Of a DNA stretch of 64,000 nucleotides, positions 51,734-61,010 are shown in pieces. The position numbers and the translations under genes are program-made. Each line of letters opens with the position of its first letter. Within the stretch, counting starts at the first letter, position 1. The stretch is from assembly GCF_039852015.1 (NCBI RefSeq), contig NZ_CP156626.1:1274249-1338248 (forward strand), given 5' to 3'. The notes below the pieces were generated by a model. The model saw only the letters and a program-made list of their open reading frames with translations. It did no database searches and was not told the origin of the DNA. Source of the stretch: Robbsia sp. KACC 23696 (lineage in GTDB: Bacteria > Pseudomonadota > Gammaproteobacteria > Burkholderiales > Burkholderiaceae).

Positions 51734-53128
51734 ATGATCTCCAAGACGATTTTTAAGGCGTATGACATTCGCGGCGTGATCGGCAAGACGTTGGACGCGG
51801 ACGTCGCCCGTCAGATCGGCAAGGCTTTCGGCAGCGATGTGCGCGCCCAGGGTGGCAGCGCGGTCGTAATTGGCCGGGATGGTCGCTTGTCCGGTCCGGA
51901 ACTGTCCGCCGCGCTGGCGGAAGGGCTGCAAGCGGCAGGCGTCGATGTGGTCGACATCGGCATGGTCCCGACGCCGGTCGGCTATTTCGCCACCAACGTG
52001 CCGCTGAAGCTGAAAGGCGGCGAGCGTAATGTGGATTCCTGCATCGTCGTGACCGGTAGCCACAATCCGCCGGACTACAACGGTTTCAAGATGGTGCTGC
52101 GCGGTCAAGCCATCTATGGCGACGCCATCCAGGGCCTGTATCAACGCATCGTCGACGAGCGTTTCGAGACCGGGTCGGGCACGCTGGAAAGCTATGACAT
52201 CACCGACGAATACATCGAGCGGATCGTCAGCGACATCAAGCCGGCACGTGGCATGAAGCTGGTCCTCGACGCCGGTAACGGCGTGGCGGGCGCGATCGCG
52301 CCGAAGCTGTTCAAGGCATTGGGCGCCGAGATCAAGCCGCTGTTTTGCGATGTGGACGGCACCTTCCCGAACCATCACCCGGATCCGGCGCACGCGGAAA
52401 ACCTGCAGGACGTGATTGCCGCGCTGGAAACGTCGGACATGGAAATCGGCTTCGCCTTCGACGGCGACGGCGACCGCCTGGGCGTGGTGACCAAGGACGG
52501 CAAGATCATCTATCCGGACCGTCAACTGATGCTGTTCGCCGAGGAAATCCTCTCGCGTACGCCGGGCGGCCAGATCATTTATGACGTCAAGTGCACGCGT
52601 AACCTGGCGAAGTGGGTGCGCAAGCACGGCGGCGATCCGCTGATGTGGAAGACCGGCCATTCGTTGGTCAAGGCCAAGCTGAAGGAAACGGGCGCGCCGC
52701 TGGCCGGCGAAATGAGCGGCCACGTGTTCTTCAAGGACCGCTGGTACGGTTTCGACGACGGCCTGTACACGGGCGCGCGTCTGCTGGAAATCCTGTCGCG
52801 CGTCAGCGACCCGAGCAAGCTGTTGAACGACTTGCCGGAATCGCTGAGCACGCCGGAACTGCAGATCAAGCTGGAAGAGGGCGAGAACGTCGCGCTGATC
52901 GACAAGCTGCGGGCGAACGCGAAGTTTACCGGTGCAGACGACATCATCACGATCGACGGTCTGCGTGTCGAATATCCGGACGGTTTCGGTCTGGCCCGTT
53001 CGTCGAACACGACGCCGGTCGTCGTGCTGCGCTTCGAAGCCGACACCGAAGAAGCGCTGAAGCGCATCCAGGACGACTTCCGTCGCGTTATCCTGGCCGA
53101 GCGGTCCGACGTCAAGTTACCGTTCTGA
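51734..53128 (+). CDS. manB: Phosphomannomutase/phosphoglucomutase
   Basis: Interconverts hexose-6-phosphate and hexose-1-phosphate, giving Man-1-P for GDP-mannose and Glc-1-P for UDP-glucose. 464 residues, matching AlgC-type enzymes. It begins IFKAYDIRGVIGKTLDADVA. The phosphoserine loop is VTGSHNPPDYNGFKMVL (Ser near 108; Gly replaces the common Ala). The metal loop is FAFDGDGDRLGVV (about 240-252), and the sugar-binding GEMSGHVFFKDRWYGFDDG and C-terminal phosphate site RSSNTTPVVVLRFEADT are intact. AAAGGTGAAAG precedes the ATG. Positioned between the polysaccharide genes and inner-core LPS genes, it feeds both GDP-rhamnose and galactose routes. Confidence 0.96.
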   Translation: MISKTIFKAYDIRGVIGKTLDADVARQIGKAFGSDVRAQGGSAVVIGRDGRLSGPELSAALAEGLQAAGVDVVDIGMVPTPVGYFATNVPLKLKGGERNVDSCIVVTGSHNPPDYNGFKMVLRGQAIYGDAIQGLYQRIVDERFETGSGTLESYDITDEYIERIVSDIKPARGMKLVLDAGNGVAGAIAPKLFKALGAEIKPLFCDVDGTFPNHHPDPAHAENLQDVIAALETSDMEIGFAFDGDGDRLGVVTKDGKIIYPDRQLMLFAEEILSRTPGGQIIYDVKCTRNLAKWVRKHGGDPLMWKTGHSLVKAKLKETGAPLAGEMSGHVFFKDRWYGFDDGLYTGARLLEILSRVSDPSKLLNDLPESLSTPELQIKLEEGENVALIDKLRANAKFTGADDIITIDGLRVEYPDGFGLARSSNTTPVVVLRFEADTEEALKRIQDDFRRVILAERSDVKLPF

Positions 53129-53345
53129 TCGCGCGTCCTGCCCCGGCCGGCGCCGATGTCGGGCATTCGGCCGCGGGCGTGACGGGCTGGTCGGGCGTTT
53201 CCCCGGACAGCGCGAAAAATTCCCGTTTGCGACCAGTCGCAGGCGGTAGAATCTCCCCTTTCCGCGAAGCGCGTGCAAAAGCGCACGCTGGCGGCGCACC
53301 GTTCGCTGCCCGCTTCTGGTCGTTCCTCTCGCATTCTCCGCTCGC

Positions 53346-54365
53346 ATGACCGATCCGCATCGCCCTCGACTGAAGGTTGCCATCGTCAGGGTGTCCTCCC
53401 TGGGTGACGTCGTGCATAACATGCCCGTCGTCGCCGATATTCTGCGCCACCATCCGGACGCCGAAATCGATTGGGTCGTCGAAGAATCCTTCGTCGATCT
53501 GGTCAAACTTGTCTCCGGCGTGCGCCGGGTGATCCCGGTGGCGCTGCGGCGCTGGCGGCATTCCCCGCTGTCGGCGACGACGCGGACGCAATACGCGGCG
53601 TTCAAACGGACGTTCCGCGCGGAGCGCTACGACGCGATCATCGATTGCCAAGGCTTGATAAAGACGGCCTGGATCGCCTCCCGCGGTATCGGGCCGGTAA
53701 TCGGGCTCGGAAATCGCACCGACGGTGCCGGTTATGAATGGCCGGCACGCTATTTCTACAAGCGATCGGTACAAATCGAACGTCGTACGCACGTGGTCGA
53801 ACGTTCGCGTCAGTTGGTCGCGAGCGCGCTCGGCATGCCGGCGCCCGGCGCGGACCACGCTGAAATCGATTTCGGTCTCGATCACGACGCCGGTGCATTG
53901 GCCCTGGCGCAGCTCGGTCTGAATCTGCCGGTGCCCTACGTCGTTTTTGTCCATGCGAGTTCACGCAAGGACAAGCAATGGCCGGAAAGCGAATGGATCG
54001 CGCTGGGCGAGGCCTTGGCGCGTCGCGGTGCATCGCTGGTGCTGCCGTGGGGCAATGACGAAGAGAAAGCCTGCAGCGAGCGGATCGCCAGCCATTTCGG
54101 CGACGCCGCGCTGGTGCCTCCGAAGCTGGCGCTCGATGCGGTGGTCGGTTTGCTCGATGGGGCAGCGGCCGTCGTCGGCGTCGATACGGGCTTGGTCCAT
54201 ATCGCGGCGGCGCTGCGCCGGCCTACCGTCGAGCTGTACAACTTCTCGACCGCCTGGCGGACCGGCGGCTATTGGTCGACGAAGGTCGTCGAGATCGGCG
54301 CGGCGAATCGCCCGCCGCATCTCAGCGATGTGAAACAAGCCGTCAGCCGTTTCGGCTTGCTTTGA
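53346..54365 (+). CDS. waaC: Lipopolysaccharide heptosyltransferase I
   Basis: GT9 enzyme adding the first L-glycero-D-manno-heptose to Kdo of the inner core. 339 residues. Blocks: VAIVRVSSLGDVVHNMPVVA (11-30, the conserved SSLGD start), EIDWVVEESFVDLV, YDAIIDCQGLIKTAWIA, VFVHASSRKDKQWPESEWI (acceptor/donor lysine region), VPPKLALDAVVGLLDGAAAV, VVGVDTGLVHIAAALRRPTV (DTGLxH donor motif) and LYNFSTAWRTGGYW. All match WaaC rather than WaaF. It is followed 230 bases later by the Kdo hydroxylase gene on the same strand. Confidence 0.95.
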   Translation: MTDPHRPRLKVAIVRVSSLGDVVHNMPVVADILRHHPDAEIDWVVEESFVDLVKLVSGVRRVIPVALRRWRHSPLSATTRTQYAAFKRTFRAERYDAIIDCQGLIKTAWIASRGIGPVIGLGNRTDGAGYEWPARYFYKRSVQIERRTHVVERSRQLVASALGMPAPGADHAEIDFGLDHDAGALALAQLGLNLPVPYVVFVHASSRKDKQWPESEWIALGEALARRGASLVLPWGNDEEKACSERIASHFGDAALVPPKLALDAVVGLLDGAAAVVGVDTGLVHIAAALRRPTVELYNFSTAWRTGGYWSTKVVEIGAANRPPHLSDVKQAVSRFGLL

Positions 54366-54598
54366 ACCACGGCTGCGACGGCGACGCGATGTCATGCGTT
54401 CGCCTGCAGCCGCCGTGTCGGCGCGGTGCGCGTCCGACACGGCTATGTCGCCATCAGGCACGCCCCCCGACTTACCGTCGCGCGTCTGCGCTGCAGCCAT
54501 AAACGGTGACACGAAGGGGGGCGGTTGGTCGGCCGTTCCGGAATCGGCTATCCTGCAGCCTGATCCGCTATGGTTTCCCCGACTTTCCAGGCAGCAGC

Positions 54599-55480
54599 AT
54601 GAGTGCTTCGCAAATATTGACTCTCGAAGGCGATTGGCAAGCCAATGGCCTGTCCGCACCGCGGACCGATGTGGTGGCCGCATTGGAACGTGGCCGCGTG
54701 CTGTATTTCCCCCATCTCGCTTTCACACTGGATGCGGACGAGCGATCGCTGCTCGATCCCGCCATCGCCGATCCCAAACGCAAGAACATCAGCCTCTCGC
54801 CGGATGGCTCACGTCTGGTCGGCGTGCTCGGCGACGACAGCCGTCAGGCGCGCGTGCGCGGCTTGATCGCGCGCTATCAAACCTTGGCGCGCGGCTTGAT
54901 CGGCGGTTTGCTGCCGGAGTACGACGGCAAGCTGCGCGCGGCTCCCACCAGCTTGCGTTTGCATCGTGTGGAAACGCGTAAAACCTCATGGCGTGCCGAC
55001 GATAGTCGCCTGCATGTGGATGCCTTTCCGTCGCGCCCGAACCATGGGGAACGAATCCTGCGCGTGTTTGCTAATGTAAACCCTGTGGGTGAGCCGCGGG
55101 TGTGGCGAGTAGGGGAAGCGTTCGACGATGTCGCTAAAACGTTCGTTCCAAAGATCCCCGCGCAGAAGCCGGGCAGTGCGTGGTTGCTCGAGACGTTGCG
55201 GATTACTAAATCACGCCGTACGCCGTACGACCATTTGATGCTGGGTTTGCATGATGCGATGAAGGCCGATCTCCAGTATCAGCAGCATTGCGCGCAGGAG
55301 GAAATGCGTTTTCCGCCGGGCTGTGTATGGGTGTGTTTCTCGGATCAAACTTCGCACGCCGTGATGTCCGGCCAGTTCATGATGGAACAAACGTTCTTTT
55401 TGCCGGCTGCGTCGATGGTCGAACCGGCGTGTGCCCCTTTGGGTGTCCTTGAACGTCTGACAGGCAAGGTCCTTGTATGA
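54599..55480 (+). CDS. kdoO: Kdo 3-hydroxylase (Fe(II)/2-oxoglutarate dioxygenase, KdoO-like)
   Basis: 293-residue cytosolic dioxygenase of the KdoO type, which converts Kdo to Ko in the inner core of Burkholderia and Yersinia. The iron site is formed by RLHVDAFPSRPNHGERILR (His-x-Asp near 140) and a distal His in CFSDQTSHAVMSGQFMMEQT. Other recognisable blocks are RGRVLYFPHLAFTLDADE, SLRLHRVETRKTSWRADD and LLETLRITKSRRTPYDHLML. I start at ATG 54599 (MSASQILTL); the open frame upstream lacks family features. It overlaps nothing but sits directly before waaA, the enzyme whose product it modifies. Confidence 0.9.
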   Translation: MSASQILTLEGDWQANGLSAPRTDVVAALERGRVLYFPHLAFTLDADERSLLDPAIADPKRKNISLSPDGSRLVGVLGDDSRQARVRGLIARYQTLARGLIGGLLPEYDGKLRAAPTSLRLHRVETRKTSWRADDSRLHVDAFPSRPNHGERILRVFANVNPVGEPRVWRVGEAFDDVAKTFVPKIPAQKPGSAWLLETLRITKSRRTPYDHLMLGLHDAMKADLQYQQHCAQEEMRFPPGCVWVCFSDQTSHAVMSGQFMMEQTFFLPAASMVEPACAPLGVLERLTGKVLV

Positions 55481-55541
55481 CGGTCGCCGCGCGAGAGCGG
55501 CCGATTCGAACCACCCGCTTTCCGCCGAGGAGGAATGTCCG

Positions 55542-57140
55542 ATGCCATCCCCATCCGTCCATTTGCTGAGAGCGCTGTATCGCACCCTGTGGTGGCTTGC
55601 CGCGCCGGTGGCGGTGTGCCGCCTGATCTGGCGCGCCCGACGCGAGCCGGGCTATATCCGCCATATCGGCGAACGCTTCGGTTTCGTCACGCGTCGGAAA
55701 GACGCGAAGCCGCTGATCTGGGTGCATGCGGTATCGGTCGGCGAGACGCGTGCAAGTCAGCCGCTGGTCGATGCGCTGCGTCAGGCGCATCCCGATGCGG
55801 AGCTGCTGGTCACGTGCATGACGCCGGCAGGCCGTGCCACGAATGTGTCCTTGTTCGGCGATCGGGTGACGCGATGCTATCTCCCCTACGATATGCGCGG
55901 TGCCGTGCGTCGCTTCCTGAAGCGCAAGCGTCCGACACTGGGCGTGGTCATGGAAACCGAAGTATGGCCGACGCTGATCGACGAATGCGCGCAGGCCGGC
56001 GTGCCGCTAGTCATGGTGAACGGGCGGATGTCGGAGAAGTCCTTCCGTCGGGCGCAACGTTTTGGTGAAGCGGCGCGTAGCGTGTTCGCCGGTCTGAGCG
56101 CGGTCTTGGCGCAGACGGAAGCCGACGCGCATCGCCTGGAGGAATTGGGCGCGCGGCGTACCGCCGTATTGGGCAATCTCAAATTCGATGTGCCGTGCGA
56201 TACCTCGTTGATCGATGCGGGCGCGCGCTGGCGTCTGGCCATCGGCGATCGCCCGGTGTGGGTGGCGGCGAGTACGCGCGAAGGCGAGGAAGCGCTGGTG
56301 CTGGATGCCTTCGCGCGGCAACGCGAGGCGGCGAAGGCATGGCGGCATGCGAGCGCAGTCGTCGACGAGGCATCGGCATCGGCGTCTGCTCACGCGACCC
56401 AGGCGGTGCCAACGACGCATCACGCCGAGGTGATCGATGCGGACCACGCGGTAGTGAGTGCAGCCACGGTGGCGCCGACATCGATCGCGGAAGCGGCCGT
56501 GGTCGAACGGGACGAAGCGGGAGCGGTTGCCGCATCGACGCGCGTTACGGAAGCGGCGCCGCGTGCCTTCACGCCGATGGGGGCAGGCACCGCGGACGAT
56601 CGTGCGGGACCGGATGGGACGCGTGCCTTGCTGATTCTCGTGCCGCGCCATCCGCAGCGTTTCAATGAAGTGCACGCTCTGGCGTCGGCGCGGTACAAGA
56701 CGGTGCGTCGCTCCGAGTGGGCGGAAGGGGCACCCTCGCGCGCACCGCGCGACGTGCTTCCGGAGGATGTCGATGTATTGATCGGCGATTCGATGGGGGA
56801 GTTGCCCGCGTACTATGGCGCGTCGGACTTGGCCTTTATCGGTGGCAGTCTGGTGCCGACCGGCGGCCAGAACCTGATCGAAGCGGCTGCCGCCGGCACG
56901 CCGGTATTGGTGGGGCCGCATACGTATAACTTCACGCAGGCCAGTGCCAATGCGATTGGTGTGGGTGCCGCGATGCGTGTGGCGACGCCGGATGCATTGG
57001 GTGATGCTGTCGCGTCGCTGCTGCGCGATCACAGTCGCCGCCAGGCAATGGGCTTGGCCGCGCGTCAATTCGCGGAAAAGGATCGCGGCGCCACCGCGCG
57101 GACCGTCGCGTTTTTAGCGGAATTCCTGAAGACGGCGTGA
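55542..57140 (+). CDS. waaA: 3-deoxy-D-manno-octulosonic-acid transferase with an Ala-rich insert
   Basis: Membrane-associated GT30 enzyme that transfers Kdo to lipid IVA. 532 residues against about 425 in E. coli. The N-terminal membrane anchor is LLRALYRTLWWLAAPVAV; the catalytic Glu lies in YIRHIGERFGF; WVHAVSVGETRASQPLVDAL and GVVMETEVWPTLIDEC follow. The donor domain has LLILVPRHPQRFNEV, VLIGDSMGELPAYYGASDLA, FIGGSLVPTGGQNLIEAAAA and LVGPHTYNFTQASANAI. Between WVAASTREGEEALVLDAF and the RHPQRF strand lies an insert of about 100 residues (262-360), dominated by Ala, Val, Thr and acidic residues. GAGGAGG at 55529-55535 fixes the ATG at 55542. Confidence 0.95.
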   Translation: MPSPSVHLLRALYRTLWWLAAPVAVCRLIWRARREPGYIRHIGERFGFVTRRKDAKPLIWVHAVSVGETRASQPLVDALRQAHPDAELLVTCMTPAGRATNVSLFGDRVTRCYLPYDMRGAVRRFLKRKRPTLGVVMETEVWPTLIDECAQAGVPLVMVNGRMSEKSFRRAQRFGEAARSVFAGLSAVLAQTEADAHRLEELGARRTAVLGNLKFDVPCDTSLIDAGARWRLAIGDRPVWVAASTREGEEALVLDAFARQREAAKAWRHASAVVDEASASASAHATQAVPTTHHAEVIDADHAVVSAATVAPTSIAEAAVVERDEAGAVAASTRVTEAAPRAFTPMGAGTADDRAGPDGTRALLILVPRHPQRFNEVHALASARYKTVRRSEWAEGAPSRAPRDVLPEDVDVLIGDSMGELPAYYGASDLAFIGGSLVPTGGQNLIEAAAAGTPVLVGPHTYNFTQASANAIGVGAAMRVATPDALGDAVASLLRDHSRRQAMGLAARQFAEKDRGATARTVAFLAEFLKTA

Positions 57141-57463
57141 CTACGGTCGTCGCGCCGCGACGATCCTCTCCCTTCGCTTACCTCATCAGGACGTGCTACT
57201 TCTTGGCACGTGCCCATCCTCGCCTGCCTGCGCAACCCGTCGCCCGTATCGATTGAGAGAAATCTCAAATTTGCTTCATAGCCGTCGTAAAAAGCGAATT
57301 CCCGAAGATATCGGGAGAGTTGGTTTTCCGATTATTGTAAGGTGACGCAAGGAAGCGCATTCGACCGCTTGAATCCAGGGTAGGAGATATTCGCCTCGCT
57401 GTAAGGCCCCCTGACGGCGCAACCGCTCGCAGGGATATCGCCGAACCTTTGAGAAGTGCATTC
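57141..57463. other. Intergenic region between waaA and the GT9 gene
   Basis: About 320 bases, more AT-rich in the right half. It contains a perfect small hairpin TTGAGA-GAAA-TCTCAA (57253-57268) with a GNRA-type tetraloop but only a weak T-tract after it, and a second small palindrome CCCGA-AGATA-TCGGG (57303-57317). Either could be a weak terminator or a regulatory site. No coding frame with a family signature on either strand. Confidence 0.45.
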
Positions 57464-58630
57464 ATGAGTCGTTTGACGGGGCGTATTCGCATTTTACGTA
57501 GCGTGTTTCCAGGCGTTTTCTGTAAAGCAAGACGTCGGCGTCCCACGGACATCGCGCGTATTTTGATCGTGCATCGATTGCGACTGGGTGACGCGCTCTT
57601 GTTGGCGCCCTTGCTAAAAAAGCTGCGCTTGACCTATCCGGATGCGCATATCGCGCTCACGTGTTCCCCGTCGCTGCTTTCGCTGTTCGCGGGGCAGCCG
57701 TACGGCATTACCGTCTTGCCATACGAACCGCGTGACGGCGATACCGTCGCCGACATTATCGCAAGTGGTCCTTACGACCTGGCCTTCGTGCTGGGCGATA
57801 ACCGGTATGCCTGGCTTGCCCTCGCTGCCGGGAGTCGGTGGATCGTGGCGCAGGATGCCGACATGCCTGCCTGGAAGCGTCGGCCCATCGATGAGCTGCG
57901 ACCCTATCCGCCCACACCGGGCGCATGGGGTGACATCGTCGCCCGCTTGGTGGAGGGGCCGCCGCCGCCGCGTTACGCCAAGCACGAATGGCCGGTTCCT
58001 CTTTTTGCCCCTTTCGATTTGCCGGGTTCCCCCTATGTCGTACTGCATCCTGGCGCGAGCAGTGACGTCAAGCATTGGGTAACGTCGCGATGGCGGTCGC
58101 TGGCTTATTCGCTGGAAGCGCAGGGCATGCGCGTGGTCTGGAGTGGACTCGATAGCGAAGTGTCGCTCGTGCGGGAGATCGATCCCGAGGGACATTTTTC
58201 GAGTTACGCCGGCCAGTTAAATCTCGGGCAACAGTGGCAGCTTCTCGCCCATGCGCGCGCGCTGGTATGCCCTGATACCGGCATGGCCCATCTAGGGCGG
58301 ATGGTCGAGGTGCCGACGTTGGCACTCTTCGGGCCCGGGAGCGTGCTGGTGCATGGTGCCGGTGAATTCTGGGCCGATGTTCCCTATGCCACCCAGACGC
58401 TTGAACCGTTGCCTTGTCGGAACCAGCAGAAGATATTCAGCAGTCCGGTGCGCTGGGCCCGTCGCTGCGATCGCGCGCTGGATGAATGCATCAATCGCGC
58501 GCCGACCGGCGCATTGTGTATGAGCGGTATTGCGTTGGACGTTGTTCAGCTCGGCCTTGGCACTTTATTGGATTCAGTCGCATGCAGCAGTCAGTCGCAA
58601 CCGGCGTCTTGTTATTCAGCGCATGTGTGA
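57464..58630 (+). CDS. Glycosyltransferase family 9 (heptosyltransferase-like) protein
   Basis: 388-residue GT9 protein. The N-terminal motif is ILIVHRLRLGDALLLAPLLK (about 33-52), which in GT9 enzymes is normally R-x-x-x-[IL]-G-D. Next are DLAFVLGDNRYAWLALAAGS, the donor half VVLHPGASSDVKHWVTSRWR and SYAGQLNLGQQWQLLAHARA, and CPDTGMAHLGRMVEVPTLAL (D-x-G-x-x-H donor motif). The last 60 residues (RRCDRALDECINR to the end) are unlike the family and overlap the start of the next gene by 49 bases. Probably adds a heptose or other sugar to the LPS core. Start ATG 57464; TTG 57449 is five codons upstream. Confidence 0.85.
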   Translation: MSRLTGRIRILRSVFPGVFCKARRRRPTDIARILIVHRLRLGDALLLAPLLKKLRLTYPDAHIALTCSPSLLSLFAGQPYGITVLPYEPRDGDTVADIIASGPYDLAFVLGDNRYAWLALAAGSRWIVAQDADMPAWKRRPIDELRPYPPTPGAWGDIVARLVEGPPPPRYAKHEWPVPLFAPFDLPGSPYVVLHPGASSDVKHWVTSRWRSLAYSLEAQGMRVVWSGLDSEVSLVREIDPEGHFSSYAGQLNLGQQWQLLAHARALVCPDTGMAHLGRMVEVPTLALFGPGSVLVHGAGEFWADVPYATQTLEPLPCRNQQKIFSSPVRWARRCDRALDECINRAPTGALCMSGIALDVVQLGLGTLLDSVACSSQSQPASCYSAHV

Positions 58631-59898
58631 TGGCATGGGGCGTGATGTTCGGGCATGTGACGGCTCTGGTGTACATGGATATCGGATTGATGGCATGTGC
58701 GCTGGGGCTGATCGGGATCGAAGCGCGTAATCGTGTGCGTGCGATCCGCTTCCCGCCGTGTTATCTCCTCTGCGCCTTTGGTGCATGGGCCGGATGGGCG
58801 GCAGTCTCGCTTTTATGGTCGACCGATCCTCGTCTCAGCGCAGCCGGATGGTTCGATGAAATCGGCTACCCCTTTCTGATTTTCATTGGGTTTTATCATC
58901 TGGCGTCGGGGCGGGGCGGCGTGCAAGCCGGCGCTTGCCAGGCGCCTGCCGCAGGTCCGCCCGAGATCGCCACGGGCGCGGCGCGCTGGGTCGAATTCAG
59001 TTGGTTGGGTGCTTCGCTGCTGCTGGCGGCGATGAGCCTTATCGGTTTTCATTCGCTGCCGAGCGAGCAGCCAAAACTAGGCTGGCTGCATTACTACGGC
59101 GGAGTCGGCCAGGCGAGTACGATCCCGCTCTTTGTGTTGCCGATCGCTATTCTATGGAGCGCCCGGCGCGAAACGCGCGTGCTGGGCGTACTCGGTCTGA
59201 TCTGCGCGTTGGCGATAGGCTTTGCCACGCTGAATCGCTTTTTTTATGTGAGCGCGGCATGCGTGCTGGTGGTGGGTTATTGGCCCGTACTGAGGCGGCA
59301 TTGGGCTCGGGCGATGGGCGCGGCTGCCGTATTAGGTGCGTGTGCCGTGTTGATGATCGTCTATTCCAGTAGAGAGCGGGCGCCCCCTGTGGCGATTACC
59401 GCCGAGCATGGGATGTCGATCGCCCCGACACTGCAAACCATCGTCTCGCAAGACACGCGACCGTTGATATGGCGTTTCTATCTGGACAAAGTAAAAGATC
59501 GGCCGTTGCTGGGCATCGGATTCGGCAAACGCTTGCCGAAGCGCACCTACAGCGCGCAAGCGCCGCAATGGCTGACCACGGCGGAGCCGCAAGCCACCAC
59601 GCATGCGCACAACCTGTTCCTCAACACAGTGCTGCAGGTCGGCATCATCGGTCTCGTACTGCAATGTGCGTTGTTCTCGATGATGTTTCGCGCCACGCTT
59701 AGCGCGGGCGGCAATGTCTGGATCATGTGTGCGGGCCTGGCCTTGCTCGTCGGCCTGATCACCAAGAATCAGACGGACGATCTGATGTGGCAGTCGACGA
59801 TGCTGGCCTTCTGGGCGAACTTTGGCTGGCTGTTAGGTCGAGCGCGGCCTGATAGATCGCAAGCGCCGACGGCTCCGTCATCTCGCGCGGGTTGTTGA
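58582..59898 (+). CDS. waaL: O-antigen ligase-like membrane protein (WaaL/Wzy_C family)
   Basis: Polytopic protein of 438 residues with about eleven membrane segments. It carries the Wzy_C region in a large periplasmic loop: SQDTRPLIWRFYLDKVKDRP, LLGIGFGKRLPKRTYS, and the diagnostic HAHNLFLNTVLQVGIIGLVL in which the His pair and Asn are those of O-antigen ligases. The conserved periplasmic Arg in RPLIWRF is present. Ligases join undecaprenyl-PP-linked O polysaccharide to lipid A-core. Location after waaC-waaA and the GT9 gene fits that role, although a Wzy polymerase has the same domain. Its start lies inside the GT9 frame, and its last 140 bases overlap the antisense end of the dehydrogenase gene. 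Confidence 0.85.
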   Translation: MQQSVATGVLLFSACVMAWGVMFGHVTALVYMDIGLMACALGLIGIEARNRVRAIRFPPCYLLCAFGAWAGWAAVSLLWSTDPRLSAAGWFDEIGYPFLIFIGFYHLASGRGGVQAGACQAPAAGPPEIATGAARWVEFSWLGASLLLAAMSLIGFHSLPSEQPKLGWLHYYGGVGQASTIPLFVLPIAILWSARRETRVLGVLGLICALAIGFATLNRFFYVSAACVLVVGYWPVLRRHWARAMGAAAVLGACAVLMIVYSSRERAPPVAITAEHGMSIAPTLQTIVSQDTRPLIWRFYLDKVKDRPLLGIGFGKRLPKRTYSAQAPQWLTTAEPQATTHAHNLFLNTVLQVGIIGLVLQCALFSMMFRATLSAGGNVWIMCAGLALLVGLITKNQTDDLMWQSTMLAFWANFGWLLGRARPDRSQAPTAPSSRAGC

Positions 59899-61000
59899 TC
59901 AGCAGGCGCTGCTGCTTCATCGCGTCCGCGGCGAGCATCGGTAGATGGCCTGTTTCCACGCCGACTTCACGCAGCGTGCGGGGAATGCCGGTGGCAATGA
60001 CCAATGTCTCCATGGCCTGTATGAAAGCGTCGGTCTTTGCCGCCGCGCTAGCGTTGGCCGCCACCGGGCGCCCGATGACGTCGGCCAGCTCCGCGTACAG
60101 CGGCGCGGCGGCTTCGGCGTTGAAGCGTAGGACCGGCATCAGCACCAAGGCATTCGATAAGCCGTGTGGGACGTGGAAGTGCCCGCCTAGCGGATAGGCC
60201 AGTGCGTGCACCGCGGCGACAGGGGCATTCGAAAACGCCTGTCCTGCGAGGGTTGCGCCCAACAGCATTGCTTCGCGTGCCGCGCGATCCCGACCGTCGC
60301 GGCAGGCGGTCAGCAGGTTTGCATGCAGCAGCCGCAGCGCTTCCTTGGCGAGCATGTCCGAGAGGGGATTCTTCAGGCGCGTCGAGGTGTAAGCCTCGAT
60401 CGCGTGGACCATTGCATCGATGCCGGTCGCGGCGGTTGCCGCTGCCGGAAGGCCCAGGGTGAGTTCGGCGTCGAGCAGGGCGAGATCGGCGTAGAGCAGC
60501 GGCGATACCACGCCGCTTTTCGTGGTCTGGCCGGTTGTCACGATCGAAATCGCCGTGACCTCGGAGCCGGTGCCGGCGGTGGTCGGCATCAGCACGAGTG
60601 GCAGGCGTGGACCGTGGACGTTGCCGACGCCGTACATCTCGTGCAAAGGCTGCGCCGAGGCGCAGAGCACGGCGATCAATTTCGCGACGTCCATCGAGGA
60701 GCCGCCGCCCAGGCCGACGACGATCTGCGCCGCGCTGGCTTTTGCCCGCTCGGCGGCATCGCGGACGACGTGATCGGGCGGGTCGGCGATCACGTCGTCG
60801 ATGACGGTCGTCTGCCAACCATGCGCGGCAAGACTGTCGAGCGCCGACGCGATCAAGCCGCTTTCCCGAAGAAAGCGATCCGTGACCAGGACCAGGCGCG
60901 TCAGATCAGAATGGTGTTCACGCAGCAGGGCGCCCAAGCGACGCGCGGCACCGTACTCGACGATCAGCGAGGGAACGGTGGTAAAACGGAATGCGTTCAT
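59759..61000 (-). CDS. Iron-containing alcohol dehydrogenase
   Basis: Group III (Fe-type) alcohol dehydrogenase, 413 residues. NAD(P) binding is shown by VGLGGGSSMDVAKLIAVL and LPLVLMPTTAGTGSEVTAIS. Metal ligands are in ATGIDAMVHAIEAYTS (Asp, His), VHALAYPLGGHFHVPHGLSN (two His); the extra His of E. coli FucO four residues after the first is Tyr here. The usual end is reached near ALAIYQAALDL. A further 25 or so residues rich in Ser/Pro run antisense through the 3' end of the ligase gene. It is the second gene of a pair with the flavin reductase (10-base gap). The substrate alcohol or aldehyde is unknown. Confidence 0.93.
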   Translation of the reverse strand: MNAFRFTTVPSLIVEYGAARRLGALLREHHSDLTRLVLVTDRFLRESGLIASALDSLAAHGWQTTVIDDVIADPPDHVVRDAAERAKASAAQIVVGLGGGSSMDVAKLIAVLCASAQPLHEMYGVGNVHGPRLPLVLMPTTAGTGSEVTAISIVTTGQTTKSGVVSPLLYADLALLDAELTLGLPAAATAATGIDAMVHAIEAYTSTRLKNPLSDMLAKEALRLLHANLLTACRDGRDRAAREAMLLGATLAGQAFSNAPVAAVHALAYPLGGHFHVPHGLSNALVLMPVLRFNAEAAAPLYAELADVIGRPVAANASAAAKTDAFIQAMETLVIATGIPRTLREVGVETGHLPMLAADAMKQQRLLINNPREMTEPSALAIYQAALDLTASQSSPRRPASSTATSDRPSDSW

Positions 61001-61010
61001 GAGCGGTGCC

